Below, piece by piece: positions 25,865 through 34,386 of a stretch of DNA of 36,870 nt. The translations under genes were made by a program, and so were the position numbers. Position 1 is the first letter of the stretch. Each line of letters begins with the position of its first letter. Source of the DNA: Gilvibacter sp. (lineage in GTDB: Bacteria > Bacteroidota > Bacteroidia > Flavobacteriales > Flavobacteriaceae); NCBI RefSeq assembly GCF_013214815.1, contig NZ_JABSPU010000002.1:71219-108088 (forward strand), given 5' to 3'. The notes under the pieces were generated by a model that had not been told where the DNA came from, did no database searches, and worked only from the letters and a program-made list of their open reading frames with translations.

Positions 25865-26646
25865 TAATCCAGTTGAATTTCAGTAAGTCCGTCTGGCATT
25901 GTAAACGGAAATCGAATCGGAATATTTAAATCTACGGAACGAAAATCAATTTCCAAAGTGGTGATGGCGTCATTTTCTGAGGCTTTAATCACAACCTTTT
26001 TAGGCAAAACTTGATTGTCAACCTTTTGATAGTTAGGATAATACATTCTCAATTTACGTCCTTCTGTTTCTTGATCGATCCCCTGACTGGCGATTTTGAA
26101 GAAATCTGGATTTAGCGATAGGAAGTGCGTGAATAAGGCCAATTCTTGTTTGGGAGCAAGTTTATACTGATTGTTCTCCAAACTCTTTTTATAGCCTTGA
26201 GATTCCAATTTGAAAATGGATTGGCCCAAAAGAATGTTTTGCGCTTTTTCAAAATCGATCTCTGTACCTAACCAATCACTGATCAAGGCAAAGTCACCAT
26301 CAAAATAAGTGCCTCCAATCCTTTCGTAATACTGCACTCTGTCTGGCGTGATCATGGCCTTGGAAAGCGTGATTCCCAAAATGGAAGCTTTGATCCAAAT
26401 AACTTTATTTTTCTCCATCCGCAGACTTACGGTGATATTCTGGGACGATTTTTCATCCTCATAATCCACATTGACCCGTGCCGCCAAGGTCTCAAACTGC
26501 GGCTCTGCCGCTTGATGTGTTTTGATGATATCCTTAACTGAAAAGCCTGGATTGGCATCTTTAGAGCCATTGACCAACTTTGCGCTTCCGCAAGAACTCA
26601 ACAGAAAGGTTAAAACAAAGGCGATATGTAGTTTCAATTTTTGCAT
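25864..26646 (-). CDS. DUF4292 domain lipoprotein
   Basis: 260 residues with a lipoprotein signal peptide (LLSSC, lipidated Cys19). The remainder is beta-rich with ITVSLRMEKNKVIWIKASILGITLSKAMITPDRV (about 71-104) and YFDGDFALISDWLG, which I recognise as the DUF4292 family of Bacteroidota. That repeated pattern resembles LolB/LolA-like lipoprotein-binding folds, so an outer-membrane lipid or lipoprotein role is possible but unproven. It lies between a TPR protein (2-bp gap) and the EnvC-like activator (1-base overlap), a conserved-looking trio suggesting work in envelope assembly or division. Confidence 0.8.
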   Translation of the reverse strand: MQKLKLHIAFVLTFLLSSCGSAKLVNGSKDANPGFSVKDIIKTHQAAEPQFETLAARVNVDYEDEKSSQNITVSLRMEKNKVIWIKASILGITLSKAMITPDRVQYYERIGGTYFDGDFALISDWLGTEIDFEKAQNILLGQSIFKLESQGYKKSLENNQYKLAPKQELALFTHFLSLNPDFFKIASQGIDQETEGRKLRMYYPNYQKVDNQVLPKKVVIKASENDAITTLEIDFRSVDLNIPIRFPFTMPDGLTEIQLD

Positions 26647-26648
26647 GC

Positions 26649-28016
26649 TTATGGGGTTCCCAGATCTTGTGCTTTTTTGGCGTATTCCGCCGCTTTCGAG
26701 GCATTTCCTTTCTGGTTATACGCCTTGCTGAGTTGATCGTAAAAGTCTTTTTCTAATGCGGGATCATCAATGACGTAATCCACACCTTCCTCCAAAACAG
26801 CTATGGCTGCATCTGCCTTGTCTAGACCCATCAGACTAACTCCTTGAAGTAAATAAAGCAGTGACTGGGCAGGATAGATCTCTAGCGCAGTCTCACTCAG
26901 GTCAAATGCCTCTTGATAGGACTCTGCGTCTATTTGCAGTAATAGTGTGTTTTTTAGGAGATTGTAATCTGTATTGTTAGCTGAAACACCTTTCTGATAA
27001 AATGCTAAGGCCTTTTCCCGTTTGTCTTGACTTAAAAAATAATCCCCCAATTGTTGCCATAAAGCCGAACTGTTCACCGAACTTGAAAAAGTGGTTATGG
27101 CCTCATCCAAGGCGTTTTCATAATTCGGATTGTCCGACACAAAATCCATAAAGTCTGCCAGTACTTTATACTTGCTGGAAGCATCTATCGCATCAGCAGC
27201 TAGAACACGTTGCATAGAAGCTACAGCCTTTTGCTGGTCGCCATCACGCAAGGCAAATTTATAAAGTGCCAAATGCACCAATTCCGACTCTGGAAAACGA
27301 GCCAAAAGCATATTTGCAGCTTCTTGAGCTTTATCCGTATCACCTTCAGTGCTGTAACGGTAAATGAGCTCCAAATAGTCCTGTTCTGTGGCCGTATCGC
27401 TGGTTGTGATTCCTTCCAATCGAGTAATCTCTGAAGATACATCACCGGTAATACTGATGACGCGCTTGCGCAATTCGTCCCGCTTTGCGTTGCGCCCTAC
27501 AGTTTGGTCCAACTCATTGATTAGCGCGATGGCCTCATCAAATCGAGCAGTAAGGACATATAAATTGGCAAGGTCCTCTTTGTATACGGGATCAAAACCG
27601 ATCAGTTTCTCCACCACTGGAATGGCCTTCTCATAATCTTGGGTCTTGTGATAGACCTCATAAAGCAGCTCTTGGACGTCTTTTCTGCCCGAGAGATAGG
27701 AATCGCTTTCAATCAAGGCATTCTCTGCCGATTCGTACTGTTTTAGGGCGATATAATTCTTGGCCATTTCATAATAGACCACAGCTCGCTGATCAGAAAC
27801 CGATCCAGCAGCGCTCATGGCGCTTTCAAGAGCTTCTAAGGCCTTTTCGTAGTTCTGAATACCCTTTTGCTTAAGCGCTTCAAAAAAGCTCTCCTGGAAG
27901 GCGTCAGTTACATTACCGAGATCGTCGGTGAGGATATCGTCATCTTGTGCAAAACTGGGCGCTACTAATCCAAAGATCAGTAGTAAGTAAATCAGCATAT
28001 GCCCGCCCGTTTTCAC
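26649..28016 (-). CDS. periplasmic tetratricopeptide repeat protein
   Basis: 455 residues. The GTG at 28016 gives MKTGGHMLIYLLLIFGLVAPSFAQ, a signal peptide with a basic n-region. The ATG at 27998 gives the same hydrophobic core without the Lys, so I prefer GTG, with moderate confidence. The mature part is built from many helix-turn-helix TPR units (for example NYEKALEALESAMS, YEKAIPVVEKLIG, FDEAIALINELD, REKALAFYQKGVS, ADAAIAVLEEGVDY). TPR proteins scaffold protein assemblies; the partner is unknown. It starts 6 bp after the nucleotidyltransferase stop codon in the same frame and is followed by DUF4292 after 2 bp. A role with those envelope proteins is inferred from context only. Confidence 0.87.
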   Translation of the reverse strand: MKTGGHMLIYLLLIFGLVAPSFAQDDDILTDDLGNVTDAFQESFFEALKQKGIQNYEKALEALESAMSAAGSVSDQRAVVYYEMAKNYIALKQYESAENALIESDSYLSGRKDVQELLYEVYHKTQDYEKAIPVVEKLIGFDPVYKEDLANLYVLTARFDEAIALINELDQTVGRNAKRDELRKRVISITGDVSSEITRLEGITTSDTATEQDYLELIYRYSTEGDTDKAQEAANMLLARFPESELVHLALYKFALRDGDQQKAVASMQRVLAADAIDASSKYKVLADFMDFVSDNPNYENALDEAITTFSSSVNSSALWQQLGDYFLSQDKREKALAFYQKGVSANNTDYNLLKNTLLLQIDAESYQEAFDLSETALEIYPAQSLLYLLQGVSLMGLDKADAAIAVLEEGVDYVIDDPALEKDFYDQLSKAYNQKGNASKAAEYAKKAQDLGTP

Positions 28017-28022
28017 TATCTG

Positions 28023-29039
28023 CTATTTTAATTCTGAGTAGTCGCCAAGGCTTATCGCCTTAAATTGGCCGTTGAAATGGACTTTGTTTCCAATCATAGC
28101 CTCTTCTAAAGTAGCGTTTTTAATGGTGGTCTCAGATTGTATTATGCTATTTTTAACGTTGGAGTTCTCTATGGTAGTATCTGCACCAATGCTTACATGT
28201 GGGCCTACAACCGTGTCCTTTAATACTACTCCCGGGGCAATACTGCAAGGAGGAATGATCTCCGCATTCTCTAAAGTCACATCCTCGGCAACCAATTCTG
28301 CTCCTTCCTCGTGCAAGAAGTTGAGCATCTTAGCATTGGTTTCTACGGTAATGGTTTTGTTTCCGCAATCCATCCAATGATCCACGGTCCCGGTCTTAAA
28401 GATCTTACCTTGTGCCATCATGCGCTTAATACCGTCATTGATCTGGTATTCACCGCCATTAATGATCTGGTTCTCCAACACATATTGCAGCTCCGCTTTG
28501 AGCTCACCCACATTCTTGAAATAGTAGATTCCAATAACCGCTTGATCACTTACAAACTCTTCTGGCTTTTCTACCAATTCCACTATATGGTCTTCACTGT
28601 TTAGTTTGACCACCCCATAGGCTTCAGGATTGGCCACTTTCTTAGTCCAAATGACGCTATCCGCTTCTGGATCCAACTCAAAGCTCGCGCGTATCAAGGT
28701 ATCCGCATACGCTATAACCGCAGGTCCTTCTAAAGACGGCTCTGCGCACATAATGGCATGACCCGTTCCTAAGGGCTTGTCTTGACGGTAAATGGTTCCT
28801 TTAGCTCCTAAACTAGTGGCCAACTCCTTCAAACTCTCCTCTACATCCGTACCAAAAAAGGCAGGATCTCCAATCACAAAAGCAACTTCTTCTATTGGTT
28901 GCTTTAGAATTCCTGCAATATCGCGCACCAAACGGTGAACAATTGGCATACCTGCAACAGGCACCAATGGTTTTGGAACGGTTAAAGTATGTGGTCTAAG
29001 ACGAGAACCTCTTCCCGCCATTGGAACAATGATCTTCAT
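28023..29039 (-). CDS. sugar-phosphate nucleotidyltransferase
   Basis: 338 residues. The N-terminal Rossmann-like nucleotidyltransferase domain begins MKIIVPMAGRGSRLRPHT with the nucleotide-binding GRGSRLRP (9-16) and PKPLVPVAGMPIV (22-34). The sugar-site region is YADTLIRASFELD and the metal-binding DHWMDCGN lies near 220. The C-terminus (about 240-338) has repeating hexapeptide-like turns (IIPPCSIAPGVVLKDTVVGPHVSIGADTTIENSN-type) of a left-handed beta-helix. It should make an NDP-sugar from NTP and a sugar 1-phosphate for surface polysaccharide, resembling glucose-1-phosphate thymidylyl- or uridylyltransferases; exact sugar and base cannot be told. The gene lies 40 bp after dut and 6 bp before the TPR gene. 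Confidence 0.87.
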   Translation of the reverse strand: MKIIVPMAGRGSRLRPHTLTVPKPLVPVAGMPIVHRLVRDIAGILKQPIEEVAFVIGDPAFFGTDVEESLKELATSLGAKGTIYRQDKPLGTGHAIMCAEPSLEGPAVIAYADTLIRASFELDPEADSVIWTKKVANPEAYGVVKLNSEDHIVELVEKPEEFVSDQAVIGIYYFKNVGELKAELQYVLENQIINGGEYQINDGIKRMMAQGKIFKTGTVDHWMDCGNKTITVETNAKMLNFLHEEGAELVAEDVTLENAEIIPPCSIAPGVVLKDTVVGPHVSIGADTTIENSNVKNSIIQSETTIKNATLEEAMIGNKVHFNGQFKAISLGDYSELK

Positions 29040-29079
29040 AGTTTAAGCTTGATTTTTTCTTTGATTATTTTGACTGAGG

Positions 29080-29517
29080 CTACTGTTTTCCGGTACTGCC
29101 AAATCCTCCTGCTCCACGCTCGGTTTCACTCAAGGATTGACCTGTATTCCATTGCGCTTGTTCGCACTTGGCAATGACCATTTGTGCAACACGCTCCCCA
29201 TTGGTGATCTTGAATTCTTGATCGGAAAGATTCACCAAAATAACACCAATCTCTCCACGGTAGTCGGCGTCAATAGTTCCTGGAGCATTTAGAACGGTAA
29301 TGCCGTGTTTGGCAGCCAAACCGCTCCGAGGTCTTACTTGCGCCTCGTAGCCTTCAGGCAATTCCATAAATAGGCCTGTAGGCACAATGGTGCGTTGTAA
29401 AGGCTTTAAAACAATAGGTGATTCCAAGTTGGCTCTGAGGTCCATTCCCGCAGAACCACTGGTTTCATAGGCCGGCAATTGATGCGTGGACTTGTTGATT
29501 ATCTTAACTGATACCAT
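29080..29517 (-). CDS. dut: dUTP diphosphatase
   Basis: 145 residues from the ATG at 29517 ([10 protein letters not shown]...), the normal dUTPase length. The frame is open upstream to 29661 but that extension is Arg-rich, lacks conserved sequence and overlaps the upstream gene. All five trimeric-dUTPase motifs are present: AGMDLRA (23-29), PRSGLAA (63-69), [14 protein letters not shown] (77-90, catalytic Asp83), GERVAQMVI (107-115) and [10 protein letters not shown] (134-143). It hydrolyses dUTP to dUMP and pyrophosphate, keeping uracil out of DNA and feeding thymidylate synthesis. It lies 29 bp downstream of a hypothetical exported protein. Confidence 0.97.
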   Translation of the reverse strand: MVSVKIINKSTHQLPAYETSGSAGMDLRANLESPIVLKPLQRTIVPTGLFMELPEGYEAQVRPRSGLAAKHGITVLNAPGTIDADYRGEIGVILVNLSDQEFKITNGERVAQMVIAKCEQAQWNTGQSLSETERGAGGFGSTGKQ

Positions 29518-29546
29518 AGTAATTGGAGGTTGGTTAAGCGTACCGA

Positions 29547-30050
29547 TTAGTGGCCGCCGTCTGGGTTGGGTGCGCTGGGATAATTGAGCTGTTCGCGCTC
29601 TGGAATCCCACCTAGTTTGGTATAATGTGTCTTTCCACCTTGCTGATATTGAATGACGCACTCGTCTGCCATTAGCTTAAAGATGTCGTTGAGCTCTGGC
29701 ACGGGATTTCCGTACTCGCCATTAGGCGCATCACTCATGGTCATGTCTGGTTTTTCTGGGTTAACCCAATGCGCCACATAGACGTTATCATCACCAGGCT
29801 TTGTCGCTAGTTCTAACAATTGTCCGCGGTAGTATACGGAGTCGATCTTTACATCCGCAGCCATTTCAGACACTGGAATGATCAAATAAACGCCAGATCC
29901 TCCCATTTCTACACCAGCCATCCATTTTTGTGAATAAGCATCCGTGATCGTAAATGGTGGATCGTTCTCTAATTTTTTATTACTACAGTCTGAATTCGCC
30001 ATAAAAACTAGGGCTAACAGCCAAATTCCAAAGGTTCGTAGTTGATTCAT
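29547..30050 (-). CDS. hypothetical exported protein
   Basis: 167 residues, not recognised with confidence. The N-terminus has a hydrophobic segment (about 7-18, [12 protein letters not shown]) ending in NSDC at Cys22. A lipobox would normally have a small residue before Cys, so lipidation is doubtful and simple secretion or a degenerate lipobox are alternatives. The mature part has a beta-rich middle ([29 protein letters not shown]) and a Pro/Asp-rich end. No known catalytic motif. It is the first gene of the operon continuing with dut. A possible -7 box TACTTTTA (30095-30088, minus) lies 37 bp before the ATG. Confidence 0.6.
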   Translation of the reverse strand: MNQLRTFGIWLLALVFMANSDCSNKKLENDPPFTITDAYSQKWMAGVEMGGSGVYLIIPVSEMAADVKIDSVYYRGQLLELATKPGDDNVYVAHWVNPEKPDMTMSDAPNGEYGNPVPELNDIFKLMADECVIQYQQGGKTHYTKLGGIPEREQLNYPSAPNPDGGH

Positions 30051-30087
30051 AGTATTGTTTTTAGACTCAACTTCAAAAGTCTTGCCA

Positions 30088-30095
30088 TAAAAGTA
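30088..30095 (-). promoter_or_regulatory. possible -7 box of the 30050-24635 operon
   Basis: On the minus strand TACTTTTA (30095-30088) matches TAnnTTTG except for the last base. No clear TTTG was found 17-21 bp upstream, so this is tentative. Confidence 0.3.
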
Positions 30096-30261
30096 AGTCT
30101 TTAAAATCTTGATTCGAAGTGAAAATTAGAGGTTTTGTTCACTATTGCAGGGTTTTTTGAGATTCATAGCAGCGCTACGAAGCGAGAAAAAGACAATAAA
30201 AGGGGACAAAAAGTCAATTTTTTAACTTTAGTATCTAGATTGAAAAAGACTTACCTATTAC

Positions 30262-30291
30262 AAAAAAGGCTTCCCGTTTCCGAGAAGCCTT
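30262..30291 (-). terminator. terminator of the ATP synthase operon
   Basis: On the minus strand AAGGCTTC (30291-30284) pairs perfectly with GAAGCCTT (30273-30266), followed by a T-run to 30262. It starts 24 bp after the atpG stop codon. Confidence 0.88.
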
Positions 30292-30314
30292 AGTTATAAT
30301 AGCTTTATCAGTGA

Positions 30315-31178
30315 TTATCCGTTCAAGGCTTCTGCACCACCAACGATCTCCAAGATCTCTGCGGTAATAGCAGCCTGACGGGCTTTGTTGTATTCCAAAG
30401 TCAAGGAAGCCTTAAGCTCACCAGCGTTGTCTGTCGCTTTGTGCATTGCAGTCATACGTGCTCCGTGCTCACTGGCTACAGAATCGCGAATGGCTTTGAA
30501 CAATTGCGTTTTTAAGCTTTTAGGGATCAATTGCTCCACGATATACTCTTTGTTTGGTTCAAAGATATAATCGGCAGCTCCGCTAGAAGCATCTTCAGAC
30601 GCTTGTTGTATAGGCAAGAATTGCTCGTGCATCACGATCTGTGTTGCCGCATTCTTAAACTTGTTGTATACCAACACAATCTGATCGAAATCTCCATTAG
30701 TGAAGATATCCATGAGCTGTTGTGCAATAGCAGCACTGTTCTCAAAGTTTAGATCGTCAAAGATCTCGCTGTTGAAATTGACAATGTTCTCTGTCTTACT
30801 CAGGATGTCATTCCCTTTCTTACCAATGGTCATAAAAGCGATCTCTTTTCCGGCATAAGTAGTCTCTTTCAACTCCTTACACGCCTTAACAATGTTACTG
30901 TTAAAGGCTCCGGCCAAACCTCTGTTGGAAGTAATAGCAACCACCAACACTTTGTTCACCTCGCGTTGCTCAGCGAATGCGCTTCCGCTGTCGCCTTCTA
31001 AACTGGCACTCAGGTTCTGAAGCAATTCAGTAAGCTTATCAGCATATGGACGCATCGCAGTGATCGCATCCTGAGCTTTCTTCAACTTGGCTGCAGATAC
31101 CATTTTCATGGCACTGGTAATCTGCATCGTAGAAGACACTGAGGAGATCCTGTTGCGTATTTCTTTTAAGTTTGCCAT
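30315..31178 (-). CDS. atpG: ATP synthase F1 subunit gamma
   Basis: 287 residues. The N-terminal helix starts MANLKEIRNRISSVSSTMQITSAMKMVSAAKLKKAQ, and the C-terminal helix ends LTLEYNKARQAAITAEILEIVGGAEAL, which together form the central coiled-coil shaft. Between them is the Rossmann-like globular part, with VVAITSNRGLAGAFNSNIVK (about 75-94). Gamma rotates within the alpha3beta3 hexamer and couples Fo rotation to ATP synthesis. It is the last gene of this operon and lies 53 bp after atpA; that gap carries a hairpin. The beta and epsilon subunits (atpD, atpC) are not downstream: a terminator and then an unrelated operon follow. Confidence 0.98.
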   Translation of the reverse strand: MANLKEIRNRISSVSSTMQITSAMKMVSAAKLKKAQDAITAMRPYADKLTELLQNLSASLEGDSGSAFAEQREVNKVLVVAITSNRGLAGAFNSNIVKACKELKETTYAGKEIAFMTIGKKGNDILSKTENIVNFNSEIFDDLNFENSAAIAQQLMDIFTNGDFDQIVLVYNKFKNAATQIVMHEQFLPIQQASEDASSGAADYIFEPNKEYIVEQLIPKSLKTQLFKAIRDSVASEHGARMTAMHKATDNAGELKASLTLEYNKARQAAITAEILEIVGGAEALNG

Positions 31179-31194
31179 GTTGCTTTATTCATTG

Positions 31195-31229
31195 AAGGCT
31201 GGCATCCCTTTAAAAGAGATGCCGACCTT
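31195..31229 (-). promoter_or_regulatory. hairpin between atpA and atpG
   Basis: AAGGCTGGCATC (31195-31206) and GATGCCGACCTT (31218-31229) pair at 10 of 12 positions with a 2x2 internal mismatch around an 11-nt loop. It starts within a few bases of the atpA stop codon. No T-run follows on the transcribed strand, so it should not stop transcription. Confidence 0.5.
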
Positions 31230-31231
31230 GA

Positions 31232-32812
31232 TTATGCTTGATATTTAGCCGAGATCTCTTTGGCAGCAGTTGTCAAAGTGTCGATAACCTCGTCTGTCAA
31301 TTTTCCTGCTTTAAGCGTATCCAAAGTACCGCGGTGCTTGGTGTTCAAGTATTCGATATAATCGCGCTCGAATTCTTTTACTTTCTCTACAGGAACTTCG
31401 CGTAGTAAGTTCTTAGAACCTGCGTAGATGATCGCAACCTGATCCTCAACAGTGTAAGGGTCATTCTGAGCTTGCTTCAAGATCTCTACGTTACGCTTAC
31501 CTTTTTCAATTACGTTCAATGTAGCCGCATCTAAGTCAGATCCGAACTTCGCGAAAGCTTCTAGTTCACGGAACTGCGCTTGGTCAAGCTTCAAAGTACC
31601 TGCTACCTTCTTCATGGATTTGATCTGTGCAGATCCACCCACACGAGATACAGAGATACCTACGTTAATCGCTGGACGTACACCCGAGTTAAAGAGGTCA
31701 GACTCCAAGAAGATCTGTCCGTCAGTAATCGAAATTACGTTTGTTGGAATATATGCAGATACGTCACCCGCTTGTGTTTCAATAATTGGCAATGCAGTTA
31801 AGGAACCACCACCTTTTACCTTGTCTTTCAAAGAAGCAGGAAGGTCATTCATATCCTTAGCGATATCATCATCGTTGATCACCTTAGCCGCACGCTCTAG
31901 TAGACGCGAGTGTAGGTAGAAAACGTCTCCAGGATATGCCTCACGTCCCGGTGGACGACGTAGCAAAAGAGATACCTCACGGTAAGCTACTGCTTGCTTA
32001 GATAGATCGTCATAAATAATTAGAGCAGGACGTCCTGTATCGCGGAAGTACTCTCCAATCGCAGCTCCGGCAAATGGAGCATATACCTGCATCGGTGCAG
32101 GGTCAGAAGCGTTTGCAGCAACGATAGTTGTATAAGCAAGAGCTCCTTTTTCTTCTAGTGTACGAGCAATGTTAGCTACTGTAGATGCCTTTTGTCCAAC
32201 GGCTACATAGATACAGTATACTGGCTCACCAGCATCGTAAAATTCTTTCTGGTTGATGATGGTATCGATACAAACAGTAGTCTTACCTGTTTGACGGTCA
32301 CCAATTACCAACTCACGCTGACCACGTCCTACTGGGATCATGGCATCAACAGCTTTTACTCCAGTTTGAAGTGGCTCGTTTACCGGCTGACGGAAGATTA
32401 CCCCAGGAGCCTTGCGCTCTAGTGGCATCTCGAAAGTCTCTCCTGCAATTGCACCTTTACCGTCGATTGGTTCACCCAAGGTGTTTACCACACGACCAAC
32501 GATTCCTTCTCCTACGTTGATAGAAGCGATTCGTTGCGTACGTTTTACAGTAGCTCCTTCTTTAATACCTTTTGATGGGCCTAAAAGTACAACCCCTACG
32601 TTGTCTTCTTCCAGGTTCAGTACAATTCCTTCTAATCCGTTTTCGAATTCTACCAATTCCCCATATTGAGAATTAGACAATCCGTATACGCGGGCAATAC
32701 CATCACCTACGGTAAGTACGGTTCCAACTTCGTCTAACGAAGCAGTAGCCTCGAAGCCGGAAAGTTGTTGTTTTAAGATCGCTGAAACTTCAGCTGGATT
32801 TACTTGTGCCAT
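31232..32812 (-). CDS. atpA: ATP synthase F1 subunit alpha
   Basis: 526 residues. The N-terminal beta-barrel (about 1-95) precedes the nucleotide-binding domain with Walker A GDRQTGKT (171-178), [11 protein letters not shown] and [15 protein letters not shown]. The C-terminal part contains the [13 protein letters not shown] signature, whose Arg is the arginine finger completing the catalytic site on beta. Alpha holds the non-catalytic nucleotide sites of the alpha3beta3 hexamer. The gene lies 42 bp after atpH, with a short hairpin in between. Beta (atpD) must be encoded elsewhere. Confidence 0.99.
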   Translation of the reverse strand: MAQVNPAEVSAILKQQLSGFEATASLDEVGTVLTVGDGIARVYGLSNSQYGELVEFENGLEGIVLNLEEDNVGVVLLGPSKGIKEGATVKRTQRIASINVGEGIVGRVVNTLGEPIDGKGAIAGETFEMPLERKAPGVIFRQPVNEPLQTGVKAVDAMIPVGRGQRELVIGDRQTGKTTVCIDTIINQKEFYDAGEPVYCIYVAVGQKASTVANIARTLEEKGALAYTTIVAANASDPAPMQVYAPFAGAAIGEYFRDTGRPALIIYDDLSKQAVAYREVSLLLRRPPGREAYPGDVFYLHSRLLERAAKVINDDDIAKDMNDLPASLKDKVKGGGSLTALPIIETQAGDVSAYIPTNVISITDGQIFLESDLFNSGVRPAINVGISVSRVGGSAQIKSMKKVAGTLKLDQAQFRELEAFAKFGSDLDAATLNVIEKGKRNVEILKQAQNDPYTVEDQVAIIYAGSKNLLREVPVEKVKEFERDYIEYLNTKHRGTLDTLKAGKLTDEVIDTLTTAAKEISAKYQA

Positions 32813-32827
32813 ATCACTGTTTATTAC

Positions 32828-32842
32828 CGGAGCTCAGCTCCG
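32828..32842 (-). promoter_or_regulatory. hairpin between atpH and atpA
   Basis: CGGAGCTCAGCTCCG is a perfect inverted repeat (7-1-7). As RNA it would form CGGAG/CUCCG with a five-base loop. It lies 12 bp after the atpH stop and 15 bp before the atpA start. No T-run. Confidence 0.45.
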
Positions 32843-32854
32843 AAAGCGTAATTA

Positions 32855-33397
32855 TTATATGCTATTACTAAATTCTTTTCTAAGTGTACTCAATTGGTTA
32901 GAGATGCTTGCATTGTACTGCATATCTCCAACACGCAATACGAAACCGCCAATGATCTCTGGATCGATCTCGTTCTCCAGGCTCACGTTATCGCTACCTG
33001 TAAGGGACTTTGCTTTAGCCAATACCTGATCTTTCAAGGCACCGTCTAAGGCAACAGCAGTAGTTACTTTAACCACTTTTACTCCCTGAGTGTCGTTGTA
33101 AAGTCCAATGAAACCTGCGGCAACATCGCCTAAGTATTGGGTGCGCTCATTGGCAGCCATTACTTTGATCAGGTTTTGAGTTGTCTTTTGAGTACCCTTG
33201 AACAACTCCAACAAAACAGCTTCTTTGTCACTGCTTTTGATAACCGGACTCTGTAGCGCCAATCGCAGCTCTTTGCTATCTGCTACAGTAGCGTGAACGC
33301 CTTGCATGTCTTCAAAGACCGCTTTAACGTTGTTGTCTTCTATAGCTTGCTGCAGGGCAGCTTTTGCATATCGCAATCCTACTTTGCTGCTTTTCAT
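32855..33397 (-). CDS. atpH: ATP synthase F1 subunit delta
   Basis: 180 residues from the ATG at 33397; a TTG one codon upstream is less likely. The N-terminal helical bundle starts VGLRYAKAALQQAIEDN, and the C-terminal part has the conserved LRVGDMQYNASISNQLSTLRKEF block. Delta (OSCP) joins the peripheral stalk b dimer to the top of the alpha3beta3 head. It lies 141 bp after atpF, an unusually long gap for an atp operon, which holds a long AT-rich hairpin. Confidence 0.95.
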   Translation of the reverse strand: MKSSKVGLRYAKAALQQAIEDNNVKAVFEDMQGVHATVADSKELRLALQSPVIKSSDKEAVLLELFKGTQKTTQNLIKVMAANERTQYLGDVAAGFIGLYNDTQGVKVVKVTTAVALDGALKDQVLAKAKSLTGSDNVSLENEIDPEIIGGFVLRVGDMQYNASISNQLSTLRKEFSNSI

Positions 33398-33420
33398 CAA
33401 TTTATAAATTTTTATTTCCG

Positions 33421-33458
33421 TTAATCAAACAAATAAAAATTTATTTGCTTTGATCAAC
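33421..33458 (-). promoter_or_regulatory. long AT-rich hairpin between atpF and atpH
   Basis: TTAATCAAACAAATAAA (33421-33437) and TTTATTTGCTTTGATCAA (33440-33457 approximately) are near-perfect inverted repeats about 17 bp long, separated by AA, with one mismatch and one extra base. The inner CAAATAAA-AA-TTTATTTG (33430-33447) is perfect. It ends about 24 bp before the atpH start. No GC stem or T-run of a usual terminator, so an mRNA processing or stability element, or a protein-binding palindrome, is more likely. Confidence 0.5.
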
Positions 33459-33538
33459 CGCTTTGCTTTCACACAAAAAATTTAATTATCGCTGGTTTTA
33501 TGCTGATAAGTAAATTTGTTTGTGCTCATTTCATAGCT

Positions 33539-34039
33539 CTAGTTTAGTTTAGCGTCACCTAAAAGGTCCTCAACTAATTTTTGCTGCTTACCAGCATCGG
33601 CCAACTCGGCGCGTACCACTTTTTCTGCGATATCCACAGAAAGGGAAGCAACCTGGTTTTTAAGATCGGCAACGGCAGCTTTCTTTTCGCTTTCGATGGC
33701 AGCTTGTGCTTGAGCGATCATTTGATCCGCAGCAACTTTGGCTTCATCTTTCGCGTCAGCGATCATTTTAGCTTTCATATCACGAGCTTCCTTGAGCATA
33801 GCGTCACGCTCTGCACGTGCTTCGTTCAACAATTTCTTGTTGTCAGCCTGAAGATTCTCCATCTCCATTTTGGCTTTCTCTGCAGCGTCAAGGGCTCCTT
33901 GAATATTGTCTTCGCGCTCGTTAAGTGCGTTTAGGATAGGTTTCCATGCAAACTTTACCATTAAAAAGATCAACAGTAAGAACAAGATGGTCTGCTTAAC
34001 GAATAAATCGAGCGAAAAATTTTCTAATAATTGTTCCAT
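33539..34039 (-). CDS. atpF: ATP synthase Fo subunit b
   Basis: 166 residues. One N-terminal membrane helix (about 8-30, LDLFVKQTILFLLLIFLMVKFAW) with the typical KPILNALNEREDNI following, then a long charged helix rich in Ala, Lys, Glu and Asp (about 40-150). Two copies form the peripheral stalk that stops the F1 head from spinning. Encoded 86 bp after atpE; that gap contains an 11-bp perfect hairpin. Only one b-type gene is present, so the stalk is probably a homodimer. Confidence 0.96.
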   Translation of the reverse strand: MEQLLENFSLDLFVKQTILFLLLIFLMVKFAWKPILNALNEREDNIQGALDAAEKAKMEMENLQADNKKLLNEARAERDAMLKEARDMKAKMIADAKDEAKVAADQMIAQAQAAIESEKKAAVADLKNQVASLSVDIAEKVVRAELADAGKQQKLVEDLLGDAKLN

Positions 34040-34079
34040 AATACTTTATAGTGCTTTAAAACTGTGCGTTAACAAACAC

Positions 34080-34106
34080 TTTCCTGCAACCAACCGTTGC
34101 AGGAAA
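34080..34106 (-). promoter_or_regulatory. strong hairpin between atpE and atpF
   Basis: TTTCCTGCAAC (34080-34090) and GTTGCAGGAAA (34096-34106) are an 11-bp perfect inverted repeat around CAACC. It lies 20 bp after the atpE stop codon. On the transcribed strand it is followed by GTGTTTG rather than a T-run. It could protect the upstream atpB-atpE part of the mRNA from 3' decay or give partial termination. Confidence 0.6.
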
Positions 34107-34125
34107 AGTGTAGTTCTTAAGGTTC

Positions 34126-34365
<240 letters not shown>

Positions 34366-34386
34366 TTAAACAAATAAAATTCTCTC

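Noticed and set aside
29518-29661. 48-codon N-terminal extension of dut
   Set aside because: Arg-rich, overlaps the upstream gene and precedes the normal dUTPase start at 29517.
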